Positions 1 to 9,166 are shown, counted from the first letter of the stretch. The stretch is 36,953 nt of DNA from Clostridium sp. AM49-4BH (GCF_003478335.1 NZ_QUFB01000030.1:1-36953); one strand, 5' to 3'. Made by a program: numbers and translations. Notes: generated from the letters alone by a model not told the origin.

Positions 1-933
1 ATATAATTTATCTTCTTTTTCATCATAAGAAAAAGAAAAACTATAATCCAAATCATCCGTGCAAAAAGTTAATAGTTCCCCATATTGACTATATACATTA
101 CAAATGCCGTATATTTTATCATTGGTTTGAAAACTATAAATCAGAAAATTCTCTTCCTTTTTTTTCATCATACTATATATTTGATTCAAACGGGAACGGA
201 TTTCTTTATCCGACTCCTCGGAAGCTATTTTCCCATCACAATATCTCACATAATCTATTTGACCAAAAACAGACAAAGGTTTTTGATCACTATAATAGTC
301 TGTATTATGACAATAATCCGATGAACAGCGATAAAATTGTTGTTCACCAACATTTGCTATTTCGTCCCCGCTTATTTCATTCCAATCATCCATACAGTTA
401 GGAAATTTTTCTAAAAATTTTCTCTCACTAATATAATGGGTTGCTTCAATATGACTATTCGAGATATTAGAATCCCATCCATTAAAATCAGCTGTTTCAT
501 CATAATATCCATACACAATTCCATTGCTGACACTAACTCTACTGAACGGTAATGATATTTCTTTTATTAACTCTCCTTTCTTGTCAAAAACATTTAAAAA
601 ACCAGCTGTTTCATCTTCGTTGGAACAATACACATAAAAGTAATCATTTCCTGCAGTAATCTCTAAAGATTGACGATTCTCAGATAATTCAACAGAGCGT
701 CTGTTTTTCTGTTTTTCATCCAAAAATACAACTTCTTTTGAATCTATAGTAAGAAAAGCAATCTCCCCTGTTCCTAATACAGCAAATGAAAAATCTGATG
801 AGATTGTCCCAATGGAAGAAGGTAAATCCTGATTTTCCTCCTCTAACATCATTTCACTTAAACCTTTAAACGAACAGCCACTTAAAATATTTATTATAAT
901 AAAAAACATAAAACATTTTAATATTTGTTTCAT
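1..933 (-). CDS. Secreted lipoprotein, beta-propeller-like, 3' end outside window
   Basis: Reading leftwards from an ATG at 931-933 the frame stays open for 311 codons to the window edge, so the C-terminus is missing. The first 20 or so residues are a lipoprotein signal: a lysine near the start, a hydrophobic stretch, then the lipobox LSGC. An AGGAT ribosome site lies about 5 bases before the ATG. The mature part is rich in Tyr, Asp and Ser, with short beta-strand-like segments such as GNDYFYVYCS and GFLNVFDKKGE that resemble blades of a propeller (YncE or TolB-like). No catalytic motif is visible. It is probably anchored on the outer face of the membrane. I do not recognise a specific family; the propeller idea is inference from strand periodicity. 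Confidence 0.8.
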   Translation of the reverse strand, partial: MKQILKCFMFFIIINILSGCSFKGLSEMMLEEENQDLPSSIGTISSDFSFAVLGTGEIAFLTIDSKEVVFLDEKQKNRRSVELSENRQSLEITAGNDYFYVYCSNEDETAGFLNVFDKKGELIKEISLPFSRVSVSNGIVYGYYDETADFNGWDSNISNSHIEATHYISERKFLEKFPNCMDDWNEISGDEIANVGEQQFYRCSSDYCHNTDYYSDQKPLSVFGQIDYVRYCDGKIASEESDKEIRSRLNQIYSMMKKKEENFLIYSFQTNDKIYGICNVYSQYGELLTFCTDDLDYSFSFSYDEKEDKLY

Positions 934-1016
934 ACTAATCCTCATTTCTGAGCGACTTGTTGCTTGGTAGTAACACCTCAAAGTCGTACTATTTAGAATG
1001 CTACACTAAATTTTAC

Positions 1017-1048
1017 AAAAAAAAAAGAACCCGACGCATCAGGTTCTT
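1017..1048 (-). terminator. Rho-independent terminator, leftward
   Basis: Read on the minus strand, AAGAACC and GGTTCTT form a 7-bp stem followed by a run of about ten T. It would stop leftward transcription before the lipoprotein gene at 1-933. The stretch 940-1421 otherwise holds only this terminator, a short coding remnant and a second terminator. Confidence 0.75.
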
Positions 1049-1263
1049 CCAGGTGTAATCCGAAGACATCCACCGTAATTGTTATATATAAGATACTACT
1101 TCTGCATAAAATATGCAAGAATTTTATGATTTGCTAATGAATTTTTGTAAGGCATTCATATTAGGTCTATGCTGCATAAACAGGTTTAATTCACTTCTAT
1201 CATCGCCTATCATTCTTAAGTTCAATAATAACATTGCAATGTAAAAGCCGATTATAAATTCGC

Positions 1264-1365
1264 ATAGACACAGCATCCCTTGATGAACCACTAGAATATG
1301 CGAGACTGTATCTTGATGGGAATTTACAGATGTGGGTAGATGCAGAAGATTCCTTGACATTATAG
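1264..1365 (+). pseudogene. C-terminal coding remnant, family unknown
   Basis: A 33-codon stretch ending at a TAG reads like real protein (it includes LDEPLEYARLYLDG and MWVDAEDSLTL) but has stop codons just upstream in frame and no start codon or ribosome site. A strong terminator follows 10 bases after the stop, as expected for the 3' end of a gene whose front part was deleted. I cannot assign the family. Confidence 0.35.
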
Positions 1366-1373
1366 TAATGTTC

Positions 1374-1409
1374 AAAAAAAGCTCTCTGTGCAATGCACAG
1401 GAGCTTTTT
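1374..1409. terminator. Bidirectional terminator
   Basis: AGCTC-t-CTGTGC and GCACAGGAGCT pair around an AAT loop, with A-runs on the left and T-runs on the right, so it works in both directions. It ends the leftward thioredoxin gene (stop at 1422) and the rightward remnant at 1264-1365. Confidence 0.8.
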
Positions 1410-1421
1410 ATATGTAGACCT

Positions 1422-2323
1422 CTATTTATTTGTGCTGTCTGCATCAATTACAGACTGAATCTGCTTCATAAGGGCATTATAGTTGTCCTTGTTATCAATT
1501 CCGCCGAGCATTGGTTTGCCTACAATATTGCCATTTCTGTCAACAAGTATAGTTGTTGGAAAGGCCATGATTTCTGAGGCATATTTACCGGCAGCACTAG
1601 AGGAGTCAATTGACAGATTACGATATTTGACACCCTGGCTTTTAAGAACAGCGGCAGCCTCTTTGATAGCTGTTTTATTGCCATCGAAGGTCTCAGTGTT
1701 GATGCCAACAACTTCTCCGCCCTTTGATTTGATAGCATCATTTAATTCGTTAAGCTGGATAATTCAGCGACACATGGTTTGCAGCCGGTAAACCAGAAAT
1801 TGACGACTGTTACTGCATTACCGGAAAACAGGCTGTCATCAACCTTATTGCCATCAAAATCCTCACCGGAAAAATCACTGAATACAGATGAGGCTTTAGA
1901 GCTGTCCTTCTTGTTATCGTCTGATGATGTATTTTTGTTTTCAATCTCTGCTATCTGTTTCTCGATTTTTCGTATAGTTTCAATATCCTCATTAAGTGTT
2001 TTAAGCTCATCGTCTGTGAATGAATTCTTGTTTGATTCTACGGTACCGGCAAGATAATCAGCATAATTTCCGTTTGGATCGGCGTCACTTTTGTTCATCA
2101 TGCCAAATGCCTTGTTCCACACATCAGCATGATCTGCAAAAATCTGATTTTCCTGCTGATATAAATCATCCCGCCTGGAATTTGATTTGCCGGATGCTTC
2201 TGAGCCGGCTCCAGTCTGAGTGTTCTTAGAATCTGTTGTGGAATCTTGCTTTACGCCACATGCTGTAAGTGATAATGCTATGCAGAGTGTAAAAATAGAA
2301 ATAAATAATAATTTGTTTTTCAT
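1422..2323 (-). pseudogene. TlpA/redoxin-family thiol-disulfide lipoprotein, frameshifted
   Basis: The protein starts with a lipoprotein signal (lipobox LTAC, lipid Cys22), then a low-complexity Ser/Asp/Lys linker with a short helical region, then a thioredoxin-fold domain with the redox motif GCKPC. The first frame stops at 1742 just after this motif. The rest of the domain continues in another frame: VVGINTETFDGN, then the cis-proline segment AFPTTILVDRNG, ending at a TAG at 1422-1424. Adding one base near 1751-1753 (TTAACG to TTAAACG on the coding strand) joins them into a 300-residue protein of normal length for the family. TlpA-type proteins reduce or oxidise disulfides outside the membrane; the neighbouring membrane Fe-S protein may supply electrons (inference). 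Whether the lost base is real or a sequencing error cannot be told here. Confidence 0.85.
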
Positions 2324-2363
2324 GAGTAATGTCTCCTTTAAATAATAGTAAAATGTTTAATAG

Positions 2364-3260
2364 CTATCTGTTGTCATTTTTTTGACATGATTTTCCCATA
2401 AACCGGTAGCAGATGGCGTCCTTCGGACAGGCCTTTATGCAGGCACCGCAGCGTATGCACTCGAGGTGATCCGGTGTCTTACACACATCCACATCCATCT
2501 TACATGCCTTTGAGCATTGACCGCATCCAACACATTTGCTGCTATCAACGGTGATTTTGAGCAGGCTGACCTTATTAAATAATGAGTAGATTGCTCCAAG
2601 CGGACAAATCCATTTACAGAAAGGCCTGTAAAATAAGATACTTAGTACAATCACTGCAATTAAAATCATACACTTGAAAGAAAAAAGCTTTCCCAGCGCA
2701 GAACGGATAGCAGCATTTCCAATAGATAACGGTATAGCACCCTCTAAAACACCCTGAGGACAGATATATTTGCAGAAGAACGGGTCTCCCATTCCTATAG
2801 AGTTCGTTACAAGCATCGGAAGAAGTATAACGAAAACAATAAGAATGACATATTTTAGGTACCTAAGAGGCTTTAGTTTGGCTGTGGATAATTTCTTTCC
2901 GGGGATTTTATGCAGTAAATCCTGAAACCATCCAAATGGGCACAAAAAACCACATATAAATCTGCCGAGAGTTACACCGAGTAAAATAAAAAATCCGGTT
3001 ATGTAGTATGAAAACTTAAATTTTGATGATCCGACAACTGCCTGAAATGCCCCTATTGGACAGGCTCCTGTCGCGGCAGGGCAGGAGTAGCAGTTTAATC
3101 CGGGTACGCATACTGTTTTTGCATTGCCCTGATATATTTTACCCTTAAATAAATTTGGAATATGAATATTGGTCAGCAGCGTTGCTGCGGCCTGTATCCA
3201 GCCACGTATTTTTGCCAGTTTTCTTGATAGTAATTTCTTTTCCTTATCCAATTCCGACAC
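2364..3260 (-). CDS. NapH/CcoG-like membrane 4Fe-4S protein
   Basis: This 298-residue polytopic protein has about five membrane segments, two CxxxCP motifs in the membrane region (CGFLCPFG and CKWICPLG), further cysteines in a CYSCPAATGACPIG loop, and a C-terminal ferredoxin-like part with two CxxCxxCxxxC clusters (CVGCGQCSKAC and CIRCGACIKAC). That architecture is typical of NapH/NosR-like electron-transfer proteins. It begins at a GTG that overlaps the end of the CXXC-peptide gene, so translation is probably coupled. It probably carries electrons across or along the membrane toward the adjacent TlpA-type thioredoxin; that partnership is inferred from the gene order. Confidence 0.88.
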   Translation of the reverse strand: MSELDKEKKLLSRKLAKIRGWIQAAATLLTNIHIPNLFKGKIYQGNAKTVCVPGLNCYSCPAATGACPIGAFQAVVGSSKFKFSYYITGFFILLGVTLGRFICGFLCPFGWFQDLLHKIPGKKLSTAKLKPLRYLKYVILIVFVILLPMLVTNSIGMGDPFFCKYICPQGVLEGAIPLSIGNAAIRSALGKLFSFKCMILIAVIVLSILFYRPFCKWICPLGAIYSLFNKVSLLKITVDSSKCVGCGQCSKACKMDVDVCKTPDHLECIRCGACIKACPKDAICYRFMGKSCQKNDNR

Positions 3261-3387
3261 ACTCCAGACATAGTTTTATTGCTTTACCAAGCACTGTAGC
3301 CGCCTCACCTCTGACTGCACCATAGCTTATCATGGATACACCAAGGATAAGCAAAATGATTTGACATGTTTTTTGGTATTTCAACAT
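3244..3387 (-). CDS. CD1871A-family CXXC motif peptide
   Basis: A 47-residue gene begins at an ATG with an AAGGAGC ribosome site 6 bases upstream. The peptide has one membrane helix (IILLILGVSMISYGAV) and ends with CLECVGIG, giving the CXXC pair that defines the small CD1871A group found beside NapH-like Fe-S proteins and TlpA thioredoxins in Clostridia. Its last 17 bases overlap the start of the Fe-S gene. It probably relays thiol redox at the membrane; the function is not established in the family as far as I know. Confidence 0.8.
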   Translation of the reverse strand: MLKYQKTCQIILLILGVSMISYGAVRGEAATVLGKAIKLCLECVGIG

Positions 3388-3412
3388 AATGTTGCTCCTT
3401 TTTGTTGTATTA

Positions 3413-3441
3413 TTGACCAGCTGACTTTGGTATTATACAAT
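3413..3441 (+). promoter_or_regulatory. Sigma-A promoter of the two-component operon
   Basis: TTGACC, 17 bases, then TACAAT, about 40 bases before the TTG start of the response regulator. The gap between the divergent redox operon and this operon is only 93 bases, so promoters for both directions must overlap here. The regulator may control the redox operon (inference from the divergent layout). Confidence 0.6.
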
Positions 3442-3480
3442 ATAGGATGTAAAATTATTGTTAAGAAACAGGAGAACATT

Positions 3481-4160
3481 TTGAGATTATTAATTGTTGA
3501 GGATGAGAAACAAATATGTGATATGGTTGCAAAGAGTCTGTATGCTGCCGGTTATGAGGTGGATACCTGTTATGATGGGAAAGAGGCTCTTGAATGTATA
3601 CTGTCGGAGAATTATGATCTGATAGTTTTGGATTTGAATCTGCCGGGGATGGATGGCATGGAGCTTCTTAAGGAGCTTAGAAAATACAATGATGAAACTA
3701 AGGTTTTGATATTATCTGCAAGAGGTCAGATTGCTGATAAGGTAGAGGGACTGGATGCAGGAGCAAATGATTACATGGAAAAACCATTCCATCTGCAGGA
3801 GCTTGAGGCACGTATCAGAAGCCTGACAAGAAGGAAATTTGTACAGAATGATATATGTCTTAAATGCGGAGATATCAAGTTTGATACGATTAAACGCGAG
3901 GCATATGCAAAGGAAGAGCCGGTTTCACTGACAAGAAAAGAGAATGGTATTTTGGAATATTTACTTATCAATCTAGGCAGACCGGTGAGTCAGGAGGAGC
4001 TGATAGAGCATGTATGGGATGCCACGGCAGACAGCTTTAGCGGAGCAATCAGGGTACATATGTCTTCACTTAGAAAAAAGCTTAAGGCGAAGCTGGATAT
4101 GATCCCATTCAGAACAAGGTAGGTGAAGGCTATAAAATACGGGAGGAGTCTGACAGATGA
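3481..4160 (+). pseudogene. OmpR-family response regulator, frameshifted near its end
   Basis: Start is a TTG with GGAG 6 bases upstream, giving MRLLIVEDEKQI. The receiver domain (about 1-115) keeps the acidic pair in VEDE, the phospho-acceptor Asp in LIVLDLNLPGMDG, the Thr/Ser switch in ILSARG and the Lys in EKPF. A winged-helix DNA-binding domain follows (about 125-226). The frame runs to a premature stop at 4122. Adding one G at 4095-4096 restores the canonical OmpR ending LGYDPIQNKVGEGYKI and a TGA at 4158-4160 that overlaps the kinase ATG. The 226-residue product would be normal. The lesion disrupts the recognition wing, so if real the regulator would be impaired. Confidence 0.87.
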
Positions 4161-5314
4161 AAAGAATGTCGCTACAGTGGAGACTTACGTGCATTACTAC
4201 ATTGTGTATTGCTATTATATGTGGCTGCCTGACTATGTTTGTCTATAAAAATGGTGTGCATTACATCGATTCTCTGCAGGATGCGGTAGAGTCACAGGGG
4301 GATGAAAAAGGAAACAAATCAGATGAAATATATATCAGCATACCGGACGATAAGTGGGATGAGTTTGCGGATAAATTTTCGGTTCAGGTGTACAATAATA
4401 AGGCCGACTATAAAAGAAACAGTTTGATAATCACGGTTTTGCTGGCGCTTTTGGGAGGTGTCGTCACTTATTTTATAAGCGGGCATGCACTCAGATCAAT
4501 CAGGGAGTTTTCAGATAAAATTGAAGAGGTACAGGCTCAGAATCTGTCTGATTCAAGAATAGAGGAAAACAATGTTAAGGAACTGAACCAGCTGAGTATT
4601 TCTTATAATAAGATGCTTGAGCGTCTGTCGGAAGCATTTGAGATACAGAGACAGTTTACTGCAAATGCAGCACATGAGCTGCGTACTCCATTAGCGTTAA
4701 TGCAGGTACAGCTTGATTTATATAATTCTGCCTCTCACCCGGGAAATGATGCAGACACTTTGCAGACCATAAAAATGGTTACGGAACAAAATGATAAATT
4801 AAACAGGATGGTAAAGACTCTTCTTGACATGAGTGAGCTTCAGACGGTGGGAAGGAATGATAAAATTATATTGGATGCTATTGTTGAAGAGGTTTTGGCA
4901 GACCTTGAGCCTCTTGCCGTGGAAAAGAATATAAAGCTGATTGGAAAATGTGAGGATGCCACTATGACAGGCAGTGATATCCTTATTTACAGGCTTGTAT
5001 ACAATCTGGTTGAGAATGCCATCAAATATAATCATCCGCTCGGACAGGTTACAGTAACCGCATATCAGAGAAACAAGCATGTTTATCTGTCTGTAGAAGA
5101 TACGGGAAGAGGAATACCAAAGAAGCTTAGGGAGAGAGTGTTCGAGCCATTCTTCCGTGTGGATAAAGCCAGAAGCCGGGAGCTGGGTGGCGTAGGGCTA
5201 GGTCTTGCTTTTGTCCGTGAAATCGTTAGAGTACATGATGGCAGTATTTGTATCAAATCAGGCAAGACTGGGGGAACGATTTTCGAGGTGACTTTTGCAC
5301 AGCATTCAATGTAG
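4157..5314 (+). CDS. Membrane sensor histidine kinase, HAMP type
   Basis: 385 residues: membrane helix about 10-28, an extracytoplasmic sensor of about 65 residues rich in Asp and Lys, a second helix about 96-112, HAMP linker, HisKA dimerisation domain with the phospho-accepting His in FTANAAHELRTPL, and an ATPase domain with N box (NLVENAIKYN), G1 box (VEDTGRGIP) and G2 box (GGVGLGLAFV). It is the cognate kinase of the response regulator, whose restored stop overlaps this ATG by 4 bases. The signal is unknown; redox or membrane stress is a guess based only on the divergent thiol-redox operon. No clear terminator follows before the convergent DUF4956 gene. Confidence 0.92.
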   Translation: MKRMSLQWRLTCITTLCIAIICGCLTMFVYKNGVHYIDSLQDAVESQGDEKGNKSDEIYISIPDDKWDEFADKFSVQVYNNKADYKRNSLIITVLLALLGGVVTYFISGHALRSIREFSDKIEEVQAQNLSDSRIEENNVKELNQLSISYNKMLERLSEAFEIQRQFTANAAHELRTPLALMQVQLDLYNSASHPGNDADTLQTIKMVTEQNDKLNRMVKTLLDMSELQTVGRNDKIILDAIVEEVLADLEPLAVEKNIKLIGKCEDATMTGSDILIYRLVYNLVENAIKYNHPLGQVTVTAYQRNKHVYLSVEDTGRGIPKKLRERVFEPFFRVDKARSRELGGVGLGLAFVREIVRVHDGSICIKSGKTGGTIFEVTFAQHSM

Positions 5315-5392
5315 CGTTCCATTTTACACAGTTGTCAACGCTATTAAAACAGATTTGCTAAAAAAAAAAGTTCTTTGGCATATGATGCCATA

Positions 5393-6061
5393 TTATAATT
5401 CCTCTCGGCTGGTCAGCACTCTGCTGCAGCTCACCGTAAGATTGGCATTGCGGGTGCGGATGTCATCGATCATCTCCTTAACAAGCGCATCCTTTGCCAG
5501 TGCAATTTCATAACGAAGTTCATACATACTGCCCATGTTGATGGTTTTTACCTGAATCAGACGGGCAGTTTTTGTGTATTTCTGCAGAATATCTTCAAAG
5601 ACTCCCTCATAATCAAGATCCTCCGAGATCACGATCCGCAGGAGATGCTGCTGCACGCCGGCATGTCCGACCACCTTGTAGGAAACCAGCATCACAGCTC
5701 CCACGATCACAGTGATCATCGCCGCATAAGCCAGATAGCCCATACCGGTCGCAAGTCCTACCACGATCGCATAGAATACGCCGCTGATCTCACGGGATGT
5801 ACCCGGAACAGACCGGAAACGCACCAGACTGAATGCACCCATGATCGCCACACCGGTTCCCAGATTTCCATTGACCAGCATGATCACCGCCTGCACCAGC
5901 GCCGGCAGCAACAGCAGCGTCACCACAAAATTCTTCGTATACTCCCCCTGCAGCATGTACACTGCCGCGATCACCAACCCCAGTACCAGGGACACACATG
6001 TACACAACAGCGCCGCCTGCACAGACACACTCCCTGCCCCATTAATCACACTTGCCATCAT
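5393..6061 (-). CDS. DUF4956 membrane protein
   Basis: 222 residues from the ATG at 6059-6061, chosen because AGAGGA lies about 9 bases upstream and the longer frame has no ribosome site. The first two-thirds contain four to five hydrophobic helices with the family-typical segment GAFSLVRFRSVPGTSREI; the C-terminal third is a soluble alpha/beta part (about 140-222). It overlaps the end of the VTC-domain gene by 20 bases, so the two are probably translated together. CotH, VTC and DUF4956 genes often occur together in bacteria; the joint function is not settled, though a surface or polymer-related modification has been suggested by context. Last gene of this operon. Confidence 0.88.
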   Translation of the reverse strand: MMASVINGAGSVSVQAALLCTCVSLVLGLVIAAVYMLQGEYTKNFVVTLLLLPALVQAVIMLVNGNLGTGVAIMGAFSLVRFRSVPGTSREISGVFYAIVVGLATGMGYLAYAAMITVIVGAVMLVSYKVVGHAGVQQHLLRIVISEDLDYEGVFEDILQKYTKTARLIQVKTINMGSMYELRYEIALAKDALVKEMIDDIRTRNANLTVSCSRVLTSREEL

Positions 6062-6863
6062 ATTGTTGATTCCTCTCTTTCTTATAAAATGCTCCGTATT
6101 TGGAAAAGGATGTGGGATAGATTTTCTGTCCCCCAAGCATCCTGCAAAGCCACAGCGGATATGCACTGCCACATTTGATCTCCATGACAACCTCACCCTG
6201 TTCAAAGTACAAATTCTCCGGTTCCTCCCCGTCAAGCGTCAGTCCCCGCCTGCGGTTGCGGATCCTCTGATCGAATGTCAGACGCAGGGACCTGTCCTCT
6301 TTTCCGTACAGGGCTACGCGGTCGTATGCGATATACATGTTCGGCCGCAAGTCATATCGATCTCTGGTGTATTCCAGTTCCCGCAGGATCTGACGATGCA
6401 CAAAGTCTCCCTCTTCCTGATTTGGGCGTTCCTTCTGCGGCAGGAAAACCTTCCTCACCATCTCGCTCTGGCTTCCTTTCTCTCCCTGGCAACAAACATC
6501 TTTTCCTTCAGCTGAGTTCCAACTCCTGCGCCGCGCCAGAAATTTCTCTGCCTCCGAAAGTGGCATGCTCACCCTTCTCTTATAGACGATGCCCTGGTAT
6601 TTGCGCTTCAGTTCCACAAACACGTTATCGTTTCGTCCGATTTTCCCATATCCCCGGACGCGCACTTTCTCCTTAAACTCCGGCTTCTGGATGGAATGAC
6701 GGATCATCTCCTCCCCAGGCGTATCATAATAGACATTGCGGATCGTACTCTGTCCATACTCATCCTCCACCGTATACTCTGCAAGGAACTGCCGAATCCA
6801 CTCATACTGCTCCCGGCTGATCACATACTTTTTCTCCACCCTTGCAAACGTTTCCTGACTCAT
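6042..6863 (-). CDS. VTC-domain (polyphosphate polymerase-like) protein
   Basis: 273 residues matching the VTC fold, a beta tunnel lined with basic residues. Visible family signatures are RVEKKYVI at the start, YYDTP, KVRVRGYG, ELKRKYQGIVYKRR, YDRVALYG, TFDQRI, MEIKC and the closing SKYGAFY. In yeast Vtc4 this domain makes polyphosphate from ATP; bacterial stand-alone versions are assigned by homology only. An insertion of about 35 polar residues (around 110-145, with GKDVCCQGEKG) interrupts the core. Start ATG has GGAGTGA upstream, inside the end of the CotH gene 10 bases away. Cytoplasmic; probably acts with the membrane protein DUF4956. Confidence 0.88.
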   Translation of the reverse strand: MSQETFARVEKKYVISREQYEWIRQFLAEYTVEDEYGQSTIRNVYYDTPGEEMIRHSIQKPEFKEKVRVRGYGKIGRNDNVFVELKRKYQGIVYKRRVSMPLSEAEKFLARRRSWNSAEGKDVCCQGEKGSQSEMVRKVFLPQKERPNQEEGDFVHRQILRELEYTRDRYDLRPNMYIAYDRVALYGKEDRSLRLTFDQRIRNRRRGLTLDGEEPENLYFEQGEVVMEIKCGSAYPLWLCRMLGGQKIYPTSFSKYGAFYKKERNQQYDGKCD

Positions 6864-6873
6864 TCGTATCTAC

Positions 6874-8787
6874 TCACTCCAATCTTTTTTCCGTTTTCTC
6901 AATCCAATTGACGATCCCCGGGATCGTATCCGCCCGGCCTCCGAGGAAATCGACAAGGCACTGATAGCTTGCATAACCTCCCCCAATGGCATCTTCCGTC
7001 TTATATTCTGCCTGCTCCGTCCCAAAATATCTGGTAAAGAACTGCGGGTACAACGGCTCATAGATCTCCCTGATCTTCTTGCACTCTGCCAGTGCATGTT
7101 CTTTTTCCAGTTCATTTTCACTGAGCGACAGCAACTTATCTTCAAAATCCCGCCGAAACGAATCATTGCTCATCAGATAGACAAACATTTTGACCAGCGG
7201 ATTGGCCGTCTTCTTGTCGAGAAGCCCATATTTCTTATAGTTGTCCTCAGCCATGGTATTGGTTCCAATGTCCTCCACACCGCTGACCCCTCCGAAATCC
7301 AGATCATAGAAACAAAGTCTCCATCGCCCGTCAGCATACGGATTGTCCGGATCCACCTTCGTGGTCTTCCAAATCGTCCAGTTCTTTCCCGGCCAGTCCC
7401 ATTTATTGTTCAGCCAGACATTGGCCGCAAAATAGTCCCTGACAGACTCCGGATCGACCAGTTTGGCAAATGCTTCGTAATCCTGCTCATTGCGGAGATT
7501 GTCATGGCTGGCGAAGAAATCCAACACATCCTGCAGATAGTAGGACTCATTATCCTCCCCATCCGGCAGTTTTCCTTCATCCAGCTTGTATCCCAGGGAA
7601 AGTGCCTCTGCATCCCCCTTATATGTCACGACATTTTCCTTGGCCACTCCATGTGTCTTCTCAAAATACTTGGCCTGATAATCTTCCTGCAGAATATACA
7701 GTCCCCAATATTCCCCATTCAGATAGACCACGCATGGCCTGGATGCCTGGGTCTCCACCTTCAGATCCGCCAGCTGCTTCTGCCAGTAGGTATCATTGAA
7801 TTTGGTCGTAAACGCGCAATTTCCGCCATTGCGTAGGATCAGCTTGCGGAAACTGGAAATCACCTCTCCCCGGTCATCCACATCCTTATCGCCAAAAAAC
7901 GGATAGGAGAAATTCTTCTTGCCATACTTCTTTCCGCCACACAGCCGCAGACCCTTCTGCAGATCTGAGCGCGAATAATTGCCCTGAATCCGGATACCAC
8001 AATCCTGCTGCAACCGGCAGACCGTCGTCTTGCCATCACTCTCAAAATAATCCACATGGGCGGCCCGCTCCCAGTCCTTTCCTCGCTGTGTGTAATTGCC
8101 GTCCAGCCTGCGTCCCGTCTCCACGTCCGGACACGAATCCTCCGCGTCCCGGATCAAATCCTCCAATGCCTTCTGATAAATGTCACCCTTAACATAAATT
8201 CCGGTTTTGGAGTCAAACATATCTGAGGAATTGACTGTGATAGACATAATCGCCAGGTCCTGGCCGGACGCATCGCAGCTCTGCTCAATTCCTTGCACAT
8301 GCTCCGTCATGTCCCCGACAAAATAACTCTGGGTCACCACATCGGAGCTCCGCCCGGAGAACTGCGCCACCGCGCGTACCACCGTCATCTTGTCCACCTC
8401 GTCATCCTTCGGATTTCCGATGGTGCTCACAAAATCCTGTTTCTCACTGTCCCATTCCACATTGACGGCATCATACTGTGCCGGATCGATCGCCGAGAGC
8501 ACATTTGCATCTCCACTCCGATCCGTCACGGATATTGCATCCTTATAGGCGATCCTGGTATCACTATCACGCGGATCGGAGCCATCCAGCGTATAATAGA
8601 TGTCCCCTTTCTCCGTCGAAAGTTCCAGCTCAAACGGATTCTCATAGCATCCGCTCTCCTGTGAAAATGTCAGTTTGAGCGGCTTGGCATCCGCACCTCT
8701 CTGGCAGCCTCCTAGAACCAGCGCTGTTCCCAGTGCCCAGAATACACAGGCAATTCTCCCCTTTCCCCGTACTTTCATTGGTCTCAT
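6874..8787 (-). CDS. CotH-kinase-family lipoprotein with chitobiase-like domain
   Basis: 637 residues. It starts with a lipoprotein signal ending LVLGGC, so it is anchored outside the membrane. An N-terminal beta-sandwich of the chitobiase/hexosaminidase C-terminal type follows, with YYTLDGSDPRD at about 65-75. The CotH kinase domain then runs from about 175 to 600: GIRIQGNYSR, the Lys-bearing KLILRNGG, YLNGEYWGLYILQEDYQ, and the acidic metal-binding CFYDLDFGG. CotH proteins are atypical protein kinases first known from spore coats. The neighbours are VTC and DUF4956, as in many bacteria, so the target is probably a cell-envelope component rather than a spore coat (inference). First gene of the operon. 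By eye its GC content is well above that of its neighbours. Confidence 0.9.
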   Translation of the reverse strand: MRPMKVRGKGRIACVFWALGTALVLGGCQRGADAKPLKLTFSQESGCYENPFELELSTEKGDIYYTLDGSDPRDSDTRIAYKDAISVTDRSGDANVLSAIDPAQYDAVNVEWDSEKQDFVSTIGNPKDDEVDKMTVVRAVAQFSGRSSDVVTQSYFVGDMTEHVQGIEQSCDASGQDLAIMSITVNSSDMFDSKTGIYVKGDIYQKALEDLIRDAEDSCPDVETGRRLDGNYTQRGKDWERAAHVDYFESDGKTTVCRLQQDCGIRIQGNYSRSDLQKGLRLCGGKKYGKKNFSYPFFGDKDVDDRGEVISSFRKLILRNGGNCAFTTKFNDTYWQKQLADLKVETQASRPCVVYLNGEYWGLYILQEDYQAKYFEKTHGVAKENVVTYKGDAEALSLGYKLDEGKLPDGEDNESYYLQDVLDFFASHDNLRNEQDYEAFAKLVDPESVRDYFAANVWLNNKWDWPGKNWTIWKTTKVDPDNPYADGRWRLCFYDLDFGGVSGVEDIGTNTMAEDNYKKYGLLDKKTANPLVKMFVYLMSNDSFRRDFEDKLLSLSENELEKEHALAECKKIREIYEPLYPQFFTRYFGTEQAEYKTEDAIGGGYASYQCLVDFLGGRADTIPGIVNWIEKTEKRLE

Positions 8788-8872
8788 ACGTAGTCGATCC
8801 TTTCCCTTTTTTTATAATGCTACTATAGCGAAAAACCGTGGCAAAATAAACCTAAAAGAAATGCATAAAAGT

Positions 8873-8917
8873 ACACCAAAAAAGAGAGACTTGTCGAAAG
8901 TCTCTCTTTTTTGGTGT
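8873..8917. terminator. Perfect 20-bp stem, bidirectional terminator
   Basis: Twenty perfectly paired bases (ACACCAAAAAAGAGAGACTT and its complement) enclose a GTCGA loop. A-runs and T-runs inside both arms give terminator character on either strand. It separates the CotH operon from the transposase debris to its right. Confidence 0.8.
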
Positions 8918-8937
8918 CGATAACCAGTGTCTGATGA

Positions 8938-9166
8938 TCAAACAGAAAGACACAGATTTACGACCCTATATCTGGCCAAAATCCGGTACAGATGTAAAAA
9001 AGAAAAAAGTATTCGTCTCTGCATCTTAAACAGATTCGTGACAAATACGGATAATGCGATGGATGTGAGCTGGGTTTTCTCCAGCTTGGTGGTAATACAG
9101 CTCATGCCGTAACAACGTTTGTTTAATCTAAATGTACGTTCCGCTTCGATCCTGTCGGTATTATCC
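8938..9166 (-). pseudogene. DDE transposase C-terminal fragment
   Basis: About 75 codons resemble the last part of a DDE-type transposase: DRIEAERTFRLNKRCYG, then TKLEKTQLTSIALSVFVTN, a pattern with the catalytic Glu region followed by the helix TSIALSVFVTNL seen near the C-terminus of such enzymes. The front part is missing; at about 9165 the sequence switches abruptly to a different transposase on the opposite strand. The family is uncertain (IS1182-like is my best guess). Confidence 0.5.

Noticed and set aside
1124..1447. Minus-strand 107-codon frame
   Set aside because: Overlaps a strong terminator and the end of the thioredoxin gene; composition is not protein-like.
5645..8664. Several long plus-strand frames opposite the CotH-VTC-DUF4956 genes
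   Set aside because: High GC leaves few stops on the opposite strand; these frames are rich in His, Arg and Pro and match no family, while the minus-strand genes have clear domains.
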